64,000 nucleotides of DNA from Fremontodendron californicum (Eukaryota > Streptophyta > Magnoliopsida > Malvales > Malvaceae), in assembly GCA_030761205.1 (NCBI GenBank), contig JAULJL010000028.1:9840001-9904000 (forward strand). Reading direction: 5' to 3'. The notes beneath the pieces are model-generated. The model was not told where the DNA came from. It made no database searches and saw only the letters and a list, made by a program, of their open reading frames with translations. This document shows positions 1 through 11,822 of the stretch, one piece after another (within the stretch, counting starts at the first letter, position 1; each line of letters starts with the position of its first letter). The position numbers and the translations under genes were made by a program.

Positions 1-102
1 GTTTTTCATGTATTTGAAAGGACTTTGGAGGATCATCATACCCATGTCCGGATATATGTCGGACACGAGTATTTTAAGAAAAATGAAGAGTCGGAGCAAC
101 AT
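1..102 (-). repeat. MITE copy 1, cut by window start
   Basis: This is the end of a MITE (called here the CTATGTTGCTCC family), read in reverse orientation. It contains the conserved words GTCGGACACGAGTA and AGAGTCGGAGCAACATA that recur in eight other copies in the window. The other end lies outside the window. It probably sits in an intron of the MLO-like gene. Confidence 0.75.
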
Positions 103-329
103 ATGTATTCAGTAACTTGTAGCATATTGACTTCGGCTAATTCTTCAAACTTCAGCCGTGAGTTTAACATTTTCTGACCTTATCCAGAAAAAAGTCCTAC
201 CGAACATGTGCTTATAAGAATGATACGAACTAAAACCCTTGATCCTCCAAGGTGTTATACGATTTAATTTTTGTTCCCGTATCTGAACTTGTCCCTTCTA
301 AGGAAGTGGCTGCCAAGTAACTGCTTAAG

Positions 330-499
330 CTATGTTGCTCCGACTTTTCATTTTTCTTGAATTATCCATGTCCGACGCATATCCGAACATGGATATGGGG
401 ATATGACCTTCCAAACTCTCCAAATACATGAAAAAACTTTAAAAAAATTGAACATACATACCCGTATTCGACACTCACATCAGAATCCGAGTAACATAG
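330..499 (+). repeat. MITE copy 2 (CTATGTTGCTCC family)
   Basis: About 170 bp. The left end CTATGTTGCTCCGACTT and the right end ATCCGAGTAACATAG are imperfect inverted repeats. The interior has the family words (CATGTCCGACGCATA, GGATATGGGGATATGA, CTCCAAATACATG). It lies in the last intron of the MLO-like gene. Confidence 0.8.
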
Positions 500-664
500 G
501 TTTAAAGTAGGCTTTCGTAGTAAATTTTATGGTATTATAAGTTACCTCAAATGTGCGAAGTGTTTCAATGGACAAAAACATTTTAACAACAGGTGATTTT
601 GAGCCTTTGATCTCATTTACAAATGGTTTCCTGCAGCATCTACTAAAATTTTCTGTCCTTTCAG

Positions 665-1054
665 ATGGGAACAAACTATAAGGCAGCACTAATTCCGCAA
701 AGGATAAGGGAGACGATCCACGGATGGGGTAAGGCAGCAAGGAGAAGGAGGAGGCTTGGACGTTTCACCGATGACTCAACCATACATACGGACACAAGCA
801 CGGTAATGTCACTCGAGGAAGATGACCACCAGTTGATTGATATTCATGAAGATGGCAATGGTACATACACTGAGATAGAGTTGCAACCACCATCTAATGT
901 TACATCCAGTCCTTCCCCATTTGCTAATGAAACTTCGAGCCGGGTTGGTACACCTCTACTTAGACCGTCTGCTTCTATTTCCGCATCGACTATCTCTAGT
1001 TTTCGGAAGGAAGATTTCCAAAGATCATCTTCTATGCCTGTTAGAAGAGAGTGA
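665..1054 (+). CDS. MLO-like protein, C-terminal exon (partial gene)
   Basis: This is the last coding exon of an MLO-type seven-transmembrane protein. MLO proteins are plasma-membrane proteins with a cytosolic calmodulin-binding tail, involved in powdery mildew susceptibility, root responses or reproduction depending on clade. A pyrimidine-rich acceptor (CCTTTCAG) directly precedes the exon, which opens with MGTNYKAALIPQRIRETIHG and then a basic WGKAARRRRRLG stretch. That is where the calmodulin-binding helix lies in MLO tails, just after the last membrane segment. The tail is Ser/Thr-rich and acidic (SLEEDDHQ), ending in SSSMPVRRE before TGA. The ATG is probably an internal methionine, not the start; upstream exons lie left of the window. 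The MLO assignment rests on recalled motifs. The WGKAARR motif recalls root-expressed MLO4/MLO11-like members, which I cannot confirm. Confidence 0.75.
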   Translation: MGTNYKAALIPQRIRETIHGWGKAARRRRRLGRFTDDSTIHTDTSTVMSLEEDDHQLIDIHEDGNGTYTEIELQPPSNVTSSPSPFANETSSRVGTPLLRPSASISASTISSFRKEDFQRSSSMPVRRE

Positions 1055-1261
1055 CACTAGTACAACAGTTGTGTAGTAATAATTTTAGGTATAGGGAAAA
1101 AGAGAATAACAAAGTGAATATTATTACTGGTTTAGGCTTTGCATGGTTCTTGGGAAGAATGAGGAAATCATATGGAAAGTGCTTGAATTATATTCTTTAC
1201 AAGCACGCTATTGTCTTCACATTCCCCTTTGTCCGAGATTCATAGGTTCACATATTGTAGC

Positions 1262-1436
1262 CTATGTTATCCGGACTTTTGATTTTCCTTAAAGTACGCA
1301 TGTCCGACACTTGTGTCCGATACATATTCGGATATAGGTATAAGGGTATGATTTGGAAAACTTAGAAAAAATTGAGCATATCCGTGTCGGACACATATCC
1401 ATATCCGACACTCACCCTTGAGTCCGGGTAACATAG
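1262..1436 (+). repeat. MITE copy 3 (CTATGTTGCTCC family)
   Basis: About 175 bp, left end CTATGTTATCCGGACTT, right end GAGTCCGGGTAACATAG, with the internal word CGTGTCGGACACATATCC. It lies about 200 bp downstream of the MLO stop codon, in or just beyond the 3' UTR. Confidence 0.8.
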
Positions 1437-1517
1437 ATTATAGCATGTTGTAAGTTGTAGCACGAATTCATAAAACCAAGAAATCAATACATGGAGTTTA
1501 TTGTAATCGATTCTCTC

Positions 1518-1689
1518 TATGTAACTTGGACTCGAGTATAAGTGTCGGATATAGGTATGTGTCCGACACAGGTATGTTCAGTTTTTCTAAATTTTTTTTA
1601 TGTATTTGGAGGGTCATATCTTATATCCATGTCCGAATATGTGTCGGATACGAGTATTTCAAGAAAAATAAAGAGTCAGAGCAACATAG
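1518..1689 (-). repeat. MITE copy 4 (CTATGTTGCTCC family)
   Basis: Reverse-orientation copy of the same MITE, ending AGAGTCAGAGCAACATAG and starting CTATGTAACTTGGACTC. It is only 81 bp from copy 3 and opposite to it, so the two form an imperfect large inverted repeat. Confidence 0.8.
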
Positions 1690-2505
1690 GATTCTCCCAC
1701 TTTCTGATTGTTAATTGCATAGATAATATACTGGCATGAGCTTGCACTGCATTTACTTACATTCCAAGTGCATTAACATATGTTATATACTGAAAGTTAG
1801 ATGCCCTACATAGATCAAAATAAGATTAAAGAACTTTGAGATATTGTAAAAAAGTTCATAAACACTGTTTGAGTTTTAATTGTTCTTATTCTTTTGAGCC
1901 AACAAGGTTTGATTGTAAACATCTCAAACATTATTTGCAATAGAGTGAAAGGAAATGACTTATTTCTGAACCTAATCTGAAGCTCGTAATTCTTATTATA
2001 TAATACAGAGAACAGTTTTATTCTTTCATGGCTGACTATGGTCTACAATCGTATCGTATAATCATATAATTTTTTAATTTTTTTTTTTTCGTGTCATGTT
2101 CATATCGTATAATCGTATCATATCTAAAGTTACCAGATCTACTCATATGGAATAAAACCGGAATGGAATGACTATTTCATCCAACCAAACATAACCTAAA
2201 TGTGATGATGTTTCCTAATATCACCATCAAAATAATTTCAGATGTTATTATTCACATCAAGAAGATATGGAGAATGCAGAATCAACTATAAAAAAAAGTT
2301 TAGATCTCTTCCGAGATAAAAGCAAAATTTTGAATTAACATTAGCATTTAAAAGTTCTGAAAACGAATTAAAGAAAGAGTATCCAAAACCAACAGGAAAA
2401 GTGGAAAACCACAAGAATACCTGTTAAAGAAGATTTCTCAAAATCTTTATGTACAATTACTCATGAAACAGAACACCCCCATTGATTTCCAGCAATAGTT
2501 CCAAG
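1690..2505. other. Intergenic, no gene seen
   Basis: AT-rich spacer between the MLO gene and the UBC gene. Around 2050-2130 it holds words such as CGTATCGTATAATCATA and TCGTGTCATGTTCATATCG. These match a second dispersed repeat family (CGTGT/TCGTATCGTG) also seen near 17.4, 40.1, 53.1 and 54.1 kb. No coding sequence recognised. Confidence 0.5.
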
Positions 2506-2628
2506 CTATGTTGCTCCGATTTTTCATTTTTCAGTATCCGTGTCCGACATATAACCGAACATGAGTATGGGGATATGATCCTCCAAATACATGAAAATCT
2601 AACAAACACCCGAGTCCAAGTAACATAG
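2506..2628 (+). repeat. MITE copy 5 (internally deleted)
   Basis: Short copy of 123 bp with both ends (CTATGTTGCTCCGAT and CGAGTCCAAGTAACATAG) but missing most of the right half between the AAATACATGAAAA word and the terminus. Confidence 0.75.
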
Positions 2629-2979
2629 GTTCCAAGCCACCTCGGGTCCTCATCGAGAAAAATGATCCGACCAACTTCAGAGCTGTAACATCAAACAGCA
2701 TATTCCCTCCTTCTGTTAAGTATACGAGTTAAGTTGTACACCTCTAATGAAACAATGTTTTCCTATGATTAAGAATTGAAAAAGAACCGATAACCCCAAT
2801 CCATATATGCATCCATGTACAATGTCTAAAACTATATGTGAGCAACCTATGAATTAAAGCATATGATACTCCTCAATTCAATTCTAAATTACTTGATAAG
2901 AAACTAACTAAACTATTTTGCATATTTATGAATAAAACCATTCTGGTCAAGTTTCAAAATTTTAATTTGAAAAAGTAGT

Positions 2980-5521
2980 TCATATTGCAGCCTCGGGCTT
3001 ATTATCAACTCGATTATTTTGACATTTAGGGGCAGTAAGGAATTTCTCACAATCCTCGACTCCAAGTAGCTTAAACTCTTTCACGAGCATATTTACACAT
3101 CCAGCCACAGAGTCCTTAAACTTCTGTGAGCAGCTATTGTCACCTTCTTCAATATCCCGAACACCACCTTTTGCCAGGCAACCTACCTGAGAACCATCCA
3201 TGTATGCTTTACATTCCATAAGAATATCATGAGCACGCCTGTAGAAATGGCCCACAACAAAATCCTGAAAATGCTGCAGCCAAACATGATTTTATAAGAA
3301 TTTTAAGCCAAATAGAAGCAATGGTAATTATACATTCTAGCTCACATTGTGGAACAAAATTTCCCTATATTATCATCAAAATCAATATCTTAATGCAAGT
3401 GATTAGTACCACACTCCAGCATAAATATCAAAAATAATTCTTTCAACTTACCTTTGGCGGCCGCCTCATTGTATTTCCGGGACAATAATTCGCCTTCTGG
3501 TTTGCCACTATGATGTGCCCAACCAGGCTCATTAAAGTAAGGCTTCTGATTCAAGATTAGAGCCTGAATAGAGACCAGAACTTGGAACATGGTTGGCATA
3601 CCAGGTAACCACTTCTCATTCTTATTACCAGACCAGGTGTTAAGAAGACTAAGGCATACTTTCCCACAACTATACAAATTTGGATTGAGTCGAAGTCCAC
3701 CAGAGTGGTAGTAAACATGCTGAAAAAAAATTCCTAGTCATCAGACCAATGTATACCAGAAGTTATGATCATACAAGATGCAAGATAATATTTCAAAATC
3801 ATAAACCTCAAGTACATACAGGTGGTACTTTTGGATAGCTAGCAGGGAAGAGAACATCAAGGAAGAAGAGACCATCATGGTAGGGAGTGCCCTCTGCTCC
3901 TATAGTTACAGCCCTTAAGAGATCCATTCTTGATTCATAAACCCTAACAAAAATAGTATCTGTTGAGACAATAAAAATGACAAAGTAAGAAACAATATTA
4001 ATTATACATTTCATCAGCAAAAGAGGAAATTGTTGCAAGCACACTGGAAGATCTCAGCTGTTAATATTGCATCCAAACTTAATGTGCATTTTGAATCACA
4101 ATCCAAGTATGCACTAATGCAGTATTCACCAATCGACAGATTTATTTAAAAGGGATGATAAAAGAAAGAACAAGTTATCAAAAGAAAATTCTCTCAGAGA
4201 AGAATATAATGCTTAAAACTCACCTGGCAAATCCTTCTCAAGTATTTTCCACTCCTCCTGAATCTTCTTTACCCAATTCTTCAGTGGCTGCCACAAATAG
4301 AATTAACAAAGACCAAGTTAATAGGTTGAAAAATTAAGAATATAACAATAATCAATGGAAGCATAGTGATGGTCTGACAAATCTTCAACAGTATCAAACT
4401 GTTTAAAAAGCTGGAGCTTACTGAGGATATCTTCTTCATTTACATTTCTCTGATTTCTGATGTCTGCCACTTCTTTAGGACTAATATAAGCACCATTAAC
4501 TGGATCAGGAAAACTTGAATATATATTATTCTTATTGAAACTATATTTTGGTTTCATAAGGGGTTGCCACCAAGACATGGATGGTTCCGCAACCACAGTG
4601 TGATTTAATGCATCAACAGGTGCAGGAAAATTTGAATGCAACAAACTACTAGCACCAATTTGCTTATGTATAGAAGAATCAAAATGATCCCAATAAGCTG
4701 GATTGACTGCATGAGGTAGCATCATTGCATCAGAGTGACCCACATTATTACCATTAGTTGCACCACCAGCCTGGGAATACTGCAAGGAATGCCAAAATGG
4801 AAGTGACTATTCCATCTATGTTGCGAAGTTGCTGGTTTTTTCTTACTTTGGGAACCTTGTGGACTTGCTCCTCCAGGAGAATGAGTCAAAGGATCCCCTG
4901 GGATCTGGAAACTTGAACTACTAACTGAAGGTGCCTTCTTGTTTATATGAGCAGGCTCTGATAACCATGATGAAAGAGATTGGTCATTCCCATCAACACT
5001 CGATGAATAGTTTCCATTAGAAGTTTTCTTTTTACTCAGGAAAATCTGCAAATCAAGGGATGGATGCCTCTACTCCAGCAGGAATACCAACATTATCAAA
5101 ATGTGCTTGCAACATGGCATACTCATCAACATCCATAACATCAGTAAGGTAATAGTTATCAAAAAACACATCATCATAAGCCAAATCACTATCAAGATTA
5201 TATATATTATGAGATCCTTGGGTAGAAAGCTTAGAAGGTTCAACCTTGTTTACTGAACCAAGAGATTTAGCCACAAAGTCCTGTATATAAAATGGGGAAA
5301 AAGTAAACAAACAAAATCATAGGTCCAAATGTGCATTAAATTTCATGCTAGGCACAATAAACAGTAACTACTGCAAGTCTGCAAGAACACTCCAATCTCT
5401 CACATACCTCAGCTTGAGTAATACTATACACACCAGAGCTACTTTTTACTGCCTTCCTTTTGTTCCTTACATCAACTCTCTCTTCATCTGTATCTACATC
5501 AATTACTTCATGAATAACAAC
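2980..5521 (-). pseudogene. UBC25: UBC25-type ubiquitin-conjugating enzyme E2, probably broken
   Basis: Reverse-strand exons of a large plant E2 (UBC23/24/25, 'E2 25/38/39' group). Exons: 5408-5521 (EVIDVDTDEERVDV), 5280 to about 4347 (acidic and serine-rich middle, then FKQFDTVEDLSDHHY), 4224-4287 (NWVKKIQEEWKILEKDLP), 3820-3959 (UBC fold, YHDGLFFLDVLFPASYP), 3452-3719 (LYSCGKVCLSLLNTW; the Cys of KVCLSLL is the expected catalytic residue) and 2980-3273 (HFQDFVVGHFYRRAHDIL to the stop). The family conjugates ubiquitin. No first exon or start codon was found upstream of 5521. Lesions: a TGA and frame change near 5050; a second frame change near 4788 (or a 67 nt intron); a phase mismatch at 4347/4287; and loss of the exon expected between YNE and HFQDFV, leaving the last two exons out of phase. 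These suggest a pseudogene, or base errors in the assembly. Confidence 0.75.
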
Positions 5522-6655
5522 CTGCCAAGATACGAAACAGAAATTTTCTAGTAACCCATGTGATATCGAAGACTTTTCTCAGAGCAACAAGACTGATGTG
5601 AGAAAAACCAGTTAACAACACAGGACTTGATAAAGAATCATTTAAAGCTAAGGCTTTGCTAAAACGTGTTTGTCTCTATTTCTAACAAGGAAAATTGTAT
5701 AATATACTAGATGTTTCTTTGTGCTGAATAGAAAGATTTGGAGTTTGTTTATCTACAAAACTTTATTTATATGAAGTCAACCTTAACCTCAAAATAGCAG
5801 AGTCAGCCACTAGAATGCTTTTCTAATATTCTATCCAATCTATGGCCACACTCCATGAAAAATATGATTATCTGGTGTGCTCTCTTTCCCACGTCAAATA
5901 AGACTCAGATCATGTCCAACATCAAGCTCATTAGACTATTAAGCAAGACAATGCATATATCAAGTCCTTACTCCTTACTGACCAAAATCCAAATTTTAGC
6001 AATTATAGGAAATTTTCAGTCTCAAACATGGGGGAAGAGACTTAATTCGTACCTAAACCTTATAGCTGAGCAATTACACAATTTAACCCTATTAGTTTAA
6101 ATGCTCAATACTTTCTTCAGAATTTTATCAGTGTAAGGATATTGCCCTTCCATCTAGAGTGACCTCAGTTAGCTCAAACTAACAAACTAGAGTAAGTCCT
6201 AAGAAGCTGCTGATAATAAACCAAACCACATTTGAGCATTGACAAATAGCTTGAAGCCAATTATATTGATTTTAAACATCTATTCTAATTATGTATACAT
6301 ATATGAATTATCGTCATCCAGGTATTAAAAAAAAAAACATATAATGCTACTATATTTACCCTAAGAAACATGCAAAAGCAAACACATCTCGACAACAAAC
6401 CTATAATCAAAATTAAAAGCAAAGCATCATCCTTTACAAAACATGAAATAAAACCATTTTATACGCCACTAACAAGCAGTAACTAATCTACAAACTACAT
6501 AAAAAAAAAAAGGCTATAAAACAATAGACACCAAAAGGAAATTGAATCTTCAAAGTTCCCCACTTCAAAAAAGTTACTATTAGTAGTTTATCAGTTTAAG
6601 TCATTTCTTTAATTAATTAAAGCAAATAGATCGACTATTAAAGGCATTTCTTTAA
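5522..6655. other. Upstream region of the UBC25-type gene, no exon identified
   Basis: AT-rich DNA upstream of the UBC25-type gene. It should contain its first exon and promoter, but I could not identify a start codon or a leader exon. A segment at 6578-6615 recurs at 7210-7247 on the other side of the MITE that follows. Confidence 0.4.
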
Positions 6656-7202
6656 GGGTAAATTTGAAAAACATACCATCAACAATACAGTAATTGTTAA
6701 ATGGTATAATGAGTAAAAATTATTTGAAAAAGAGAAATAAAAAATTATTAAGAAGGAAATAGTAAAGACAAAATTATCCTTGATAAAAAAAAATCTTCTC
6801 CTCCCTTTTCCTCTTATTTTTTAATTAAAAAATAAAATTTTCTGAAAAAAAAAATTTAAAATTAATTTTAAAATTTTTTATTTACTTTTTTTAATTAAAA
6901 TTTTTGTAAAATAAAAACAAATTTTCTAAAATTAATTTTTCGGGTTTCTTTTTAAATTTTAAAAAAATAAATATTTAAATATTTTATTTTTTAAATTTAT
7001 TTTCAATTAAAATTTTTAAAAAATAATATTTTCTTAGTGGAGGAGAAAGGAAAAGTAGGTTTTTTCATTAAGGACAATTTTACATTTACAATATCCTTTA
7101 TAACAATTTTTAATTGTTTATTTCTCTTTTTTAAATAACTTTTATTCATTAGATCATTTAATAATTATTTGTTTATTGACAACATATTTTTCATATTTAT
7201 CC
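6656..7202. mobile_element. MULE-type MITE with 9 bp target duplication
   Basis: The 547 bp element starts GGGTAAATTTGAAAAACATA and ends with its approximate inverse (TTTTTCATATTTATCC). It is flanked on both sides by TTTCTTTAA (6647-6655 and 7203-7211), a perfect 9 bp target-site duplication typical of Mutator-like elements. The inverted repeats extend about 90 bp. The AT-rich core has no open frame. Confidence 0.8.
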
Positions 7203-7344
7203 TTTCTTTAATTAGTAGTTTATCAGTTAAAGTCATTTCTTTAATTTCATTTGGGCTCAGTTCTCCAAGAAAGAAAAGGAAAGGGCTAGATTTTGGCCCA
7301 ATTGATCAACTATTAAAGGCCCAATGGGAGGAGTAGGGGAGGTT

Positions 7345-7625
7345 TAGACATGTTCAAGAATCAAATTACTCCTCCGGTACGACAAGCTCGAATCATATTG
7401 GGCTGGACCGGATACGAGTTTTGTAATTCAGGTCGGACCGGTCCGAATTACTATTTAGTAATAAAAATAATTTTTTAATTATAAGAATATAATAAAAATA
7501 ATTTTTTAATTTAAAAAAAAAACAATTAAACGGGCTTCCAAGTTAGCCCGGATCGAATCAAGTTTGAGTAAGGGATCTCAAAAAAATCAGGTCGCGACTT
7601 GGCCCGGCTCATAAACACCTCTAGG
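7345..7625. repeat. Degenerate GGACCGG-type repeat
   Basis: From about TAGACATGTTCAAG to GGCTCATAAACACCTCTAG, with internal inverted words GGTCGGACCGGTCCGAATT and TAGCCCGGATCGAATCAAG. The same design recurs near 13.93, 15.60, 18.93, 26.75 and 40.50 kb. It looks like an old non-autonomous DNA transposon; no clean target duplication was found. Confidence 0.5.
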
Positions 7626-8072
7626 GGAGCTTGTTCTCTTTATAAAATGAAATTTACTTTCCATAAAAAAAAAAATTTAAAAAAAAAGAATGAAATTTAC
7701 TATAAAAAAGAAGGGAAAGAAAAGCAAGTCAAGAACATGTTAAGTTAATTTTAAAATATTTATATTTTAACTAAATTATTTCTTTTTTAATTTTTATTTA
7801 AAATTATTCAGAATAATATAAAATGTTATATTAATAAGGTTAAAATTATGAAATGAATAATTTTTAAAATTCAACATTTGTAGCTATCAAACAATATAAT
7901 TATATTCGATATTTAATTCTCAGTAACATATCAAACAGTTTTTATAATACAAATTCAATATTTAATTTTTCAGTTTATCAAATAAACACCTTACTCTAAT
8001 AAAAAGAGGAAAAGAAAAGCAAATCAAGATTTTTGTTTCAATCCAATATTAAAGTTGTCAAGTTCATATCAA

Positions 8073-8481
8073 TCAAGGTTAAAAAAATCGAATCAGATGT
8101 TAAACCGATCAGACATACGGTTCAACCGGTTGGACCAGTCGATTTAATAAAACTATTTTTTAATATTTAAAAACTATTTTAATATTAAATATAGTTAATA
8201 ATTAATAAAAATATGTATTTGGCTTAATGGTATGATTTTTTAATATAAAACTAAGAGGTTCAAATCTCATCAATTATAAATAAAAATTTTAAAAAATAAA
8301 TATAAAATTTTTAAAAAATAAATATAAAATACATATAAAATCGATTTTTTACCGGTTGAACCGTTTTTTTTTACCGATTTAGTAAAAATTTGATTCTAAT
8401 ATACTCGTAGGACCGAACAGACCACTGATTCTCGATTCAATCGGTCCGATCGATCGATCCGATCCTATTTTTTAATCACTG
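8073..8481. mobile_element. hAT-like MITE
   Basis: About 409 bp, bounded by ATATCAA on both sides (8066-8072 and 8482-8488). The ends are TCAAGGTTAAAAAAATCG and TTTTTTAATCACTG, imperfect inverted repeats. Subterminal words GGTTCAACCGGTTGGACC and ACCGGTTGAACCG are also inverted. A relative lies at about 16.37-16.76 kb. No coding capacity. Confidence 0.6.
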
Positions 8482-9226
8482 ATATCAACTTGAGCAGAGC
8501 TGATTTGGTCTTTTTCTTTTAATTATGTGGTGTGTTCTTCTTCCATTTAATAAAAGATCAATCACACTCATAAAAATATGTAATTGATATATATGCAAGT
8601 TACCATTCAAGGGTGGAAGAAAAAGAACTCTTAAAACCACTTCATATTTGGGCTGTTTTTCCTTTGGCATAGCCATTAGTCCATTACACCATTGTTTGTT
8701 TCTTTGATGGGTTACTTTATCTACCAAGAACACAATTTGGCAACAATTTTTTTTTTTAATTTCTATTTCATATATAAGTTTGAATTAAATTTCACTTTAT
8801 TCTTATAATTACTTTAATTGTTTTTTAGTTTATGTATATAAAATAGCCCGACATTTAGACAGATTTAATAGTAAGGAGGACAACCATGATTTTTATTTTT
8901 TTTTGCTACTTGTGGATAAAAAGCTTGAAAACATGTATGGAAGGCTATATTTTGTTTGACAAAAGAAATTTGAAAGTATGTTGGTTAATTGGAGAAGTAA
9001 TTGCTATATGAAAAAAAAAACCACCACTACCACCACTACCAAGAAGCCTTTTATTTGCAAATATTAGCAATTCACATCAAAAGAAAAAAAAAAAAATATA
9101 TATATATATATATAAAAAGAGCAAACTGGAGTTTCCAATCTAGCTATTTCTTTCATCATTGATTTTATTCCCATTTTCTTCCTTTTATTTTTTACAACAA
9201 ATATGAATGATTGTGATATCTTTTTA
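8482..9226. other. Intergenic, no gene seen
   Basis: AT-rich spacer with a short (AT)n run at about 9096-9113 and a CCACCACTACCACC run near 9022. No open frame with recognisable similarity. Confidence 0.4.
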
Positions 9227-10923
9227 AAGGCATTTGGTACGATGAAAAGTGATTACTTTTCTGGAAAAATAATTGGTGGGAATGTGATTCTAATGTTTGG
9301 TCTGCTAAAAAAAACTCACTTTTTTGGGAATGTAACTTTCTTGGAAATGTAACTTTCCAACAAGCATGGAAATGTGATTTTCATGAGAAAAGGTGAGAAA
9401 GCAACTTTTCTATGTAGTTGAAAAGTTAAAAAAAAATATTAAGACAAAATTACCCTTCTTCCTATTTGATTTAAAATTATCAATCAAAATATTATTTTTA
9501 AATATTTAGTAAAAATATTTGTTAATAATAAATATCATTAAAATATTTAAATAATATTTAATTTGCATCTAGCTTTTTAACTTTTCAACTATATGAGAGT
9601 AGTTTCAAAATTTTATTATTAACAAATATTTTTTTTATCTTAAAAGTAACTCAAATTATCAATTAAGATATTATTTTTAATATTTAGTATAAATATTTGT
9701 TAATAATAAATATCATTGAAATATTTAAATAATATTTAATTTAAAGGCATTTGGTATGATGAAAATTGATTACTTTTCTGGGAAAATAATTGGTGGGAAT
9801 GTGATTCTAATGTTTGGTATGCTAAAAAAAACTCATTTTTTTGGGAATGTAACTTTCCTGGAAATGTAACTTTCCAACAAGCATGGAAATGTGATTCTCA
9901 TGAGAAGAGGTGAGAAAGCAACTTTTTTTTTTTATTTAAATAATATTAAGACAAAATTACCCTTCTTCCTATTTGATTTAAAATTATCAATCAAAATATT
10001 ATTTTTAAATATTTAGTAAAAATATTTGTTAATAATAAATATCATTAAAATATTTAAATAATATTTAATTTGCATCTAGCTTTTTAACTTTTCAACTATA
10101 TGAGAGTAGTTTCAAAATTTTATTATTAACAAATATTTTTTTATCTTAAAAGTAACTCAAATTACCAATTAAGATATTATTTTTAATATTTAGTATAAAT
10201 ATTTGTTAATAATATATATCATTGAAATATTTAAATAATATTTAATTTACATCCAGCCTTTTAATTTTTCAACTAGATGAGAATAACTTCGAAAATTTAT
10301 TATTAACAAATATTTTTTTCCTATAAGTAACTCAAATTACAAATTAAAATATTATTTTAAATATTTAATACAAATATTTTTTAATAATAAATATCATTGG
10401 TAATTTGAGTATTAACAATGTTAAAATTAATAATAAATCAATTTATTTAGTATGACTAAAATAATTAAAATTTACTTTAAATTTTTTATATTCATAATTA
10501 ATTTTGGATTGATACTAACAATAATAAATTTTATAATAATTTGATATAATTTGCATATGAAACAAATTTTATCAAATTTTAATTAATACACATTTTATTA
10601 GTTTTATTTATTTTTTAAATATACAACTATATATTCAAAAATAGATAAAACAACGAGCATTAACATGCAAATGCATGTGATAACAAATGCTAGTATCATT
10701 GAAAAATGTTAAAATTAATAAAATTTGTATTTCATTTGATAAGGATAATTTCAAAAATTATCACACATTTCTTTGGTCAATATAACTTTTTCAGGATTTT
10801 AATCAATACTTTTTCATGTATACCAAATGCTATAAAGCTACATTCTCAAGAATCACATTCTCATGAATCACATTCCCAAAAATCACATTCTATTAGAATA
10901 CATAAAAAAGCACCAAACGCCCG
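9227..10923. mobile_element. Harbinger/Tourist-like element with internal 0.5 kb tandem duplication
   Basis: Ends AAGGCATTTGGTAC and (inverse) CGGGCGTTTGGTGC, each next to a TTA (9224-9226 and 10924-10926), fitting the 3 bp TTA target duplication of PIF/Harbinger-type elements. The first part is present twice head to tail: 9227-9743 and 9744 to about 10250, nearly identical, each starting with the TIR and the words GGTGGGAATGTGATTCTAAT and GGAAATGTAACTTTCC. The right end carries the inverse of these words. No transposase frame, so it depends on another element. Class is inferred from end sequence only. Confidence 0.6.
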
Positions 10924-11134
10924 TTAGAGTAAAGTCAATTATTTGTTCCTTTTGCCAATAAGAAGAAATTCTCTAGCTATAAAACTTTTCTCATTTAAGG
11001 AAAAACCATGAGCTAATGGCTATTATTAGGTCAAAATTAAATGACACGAAATATATAAGTTATAACTATTTACAAGGAATATTAATTTAAACACGCGAGA
11101 AATTTTTAATTTCATAATTGAGGTTAGAGGTGGC

Positions 11135-11450
11135 AATTGGGCGGGTTCGGGCGGGTTCGGGTCGGGTTCATTCGGGTTCGGGTCTATCCGGGTTCGGGCT
11201 CATTCGGGTTCGGGTCCATCGGAGTTCGGGCTCATTCAGGTTCGGGTCCATTCGGGTTCGGGCTCACTCGGGTTCGGGCCCATTCGGGTTCGGGCTCATT
11301 CGGGTTCGGGCCTATTCGGGTTCAGGCCCATTCGGGTTCGGGTTCGGGTTCGATCTGGGTTCGGGTTTGGTTTGGGTTCGAGTATGTTTTACATCATTTT
11401 CAGTCTGGGTCCATTCGGGTTCGGGCCCATTCGGCTTTGGGCCTAGATCT
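11135..11450. repeat. G-rich GGGTTCGGGCCCATTC tandem array, left
   Basis: About 300 bp of 16-18 bp units, each a variant of TTCGGGTTCGGGCCCA. Several frames stay open through it and would encode repeats like SGSGPFGFG. These frames follow from the repeat period and are not genes. Confidence 0.8.
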
Positions 11451-11691
11451 AGGTCATTCTGGGTATTTTTTGAAGAATCTAAGGTTAAAAAGGGAAAGAA
11501 GAGAGAAAGAGGAACATTTTGGGCTAATTTCGGAAGTGATCAGCCGTCGGTGAACGGCGGCCGACGACGGTGGACGGTGCGGTGGTTCGGCATCGGTTTC
11601 TGGGTTGAGGGTGGTTTCTGGGATTTTAGGGGTTGAACACTTAGAGAGAGGAGGGAGGAAAGAGAGAAAAAAAAGAAGGGGTTTTATAACC

Positions 11692-11822
11692 CCTGGAGCG
11701 GGTCGCGGTGACCCGCGCGTCGACCCGCGGGTCGACCTGGGGTCCGTGCACCCGACCCACTCCCTGGAGCGGGTCGCGTCGACCTGCGGGTCGACCCGGG
11801 GTCCGCGCACCCGACCCGCTTC
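11692..11822. repeat. GC-rich tandem duplication with palindromes
   Basis: Two head-to-tail units of about 65-70 bp, each starting CCCTGGAGCGGGTCGCG and ending CCCGACCC(A/G)CT. The units hold palindromic GGTCGACCCGCGGGTCGACC-like words. GC content is far above the surroundings, with many CpG sites. Confidence 0.7.

Noticed and set aside
480..740. Reverse-strand open frame of 86 codons opposite the MLO exon
   Set aside because: It overlaps the MLO exon and an intron and has no recognisable sequence.
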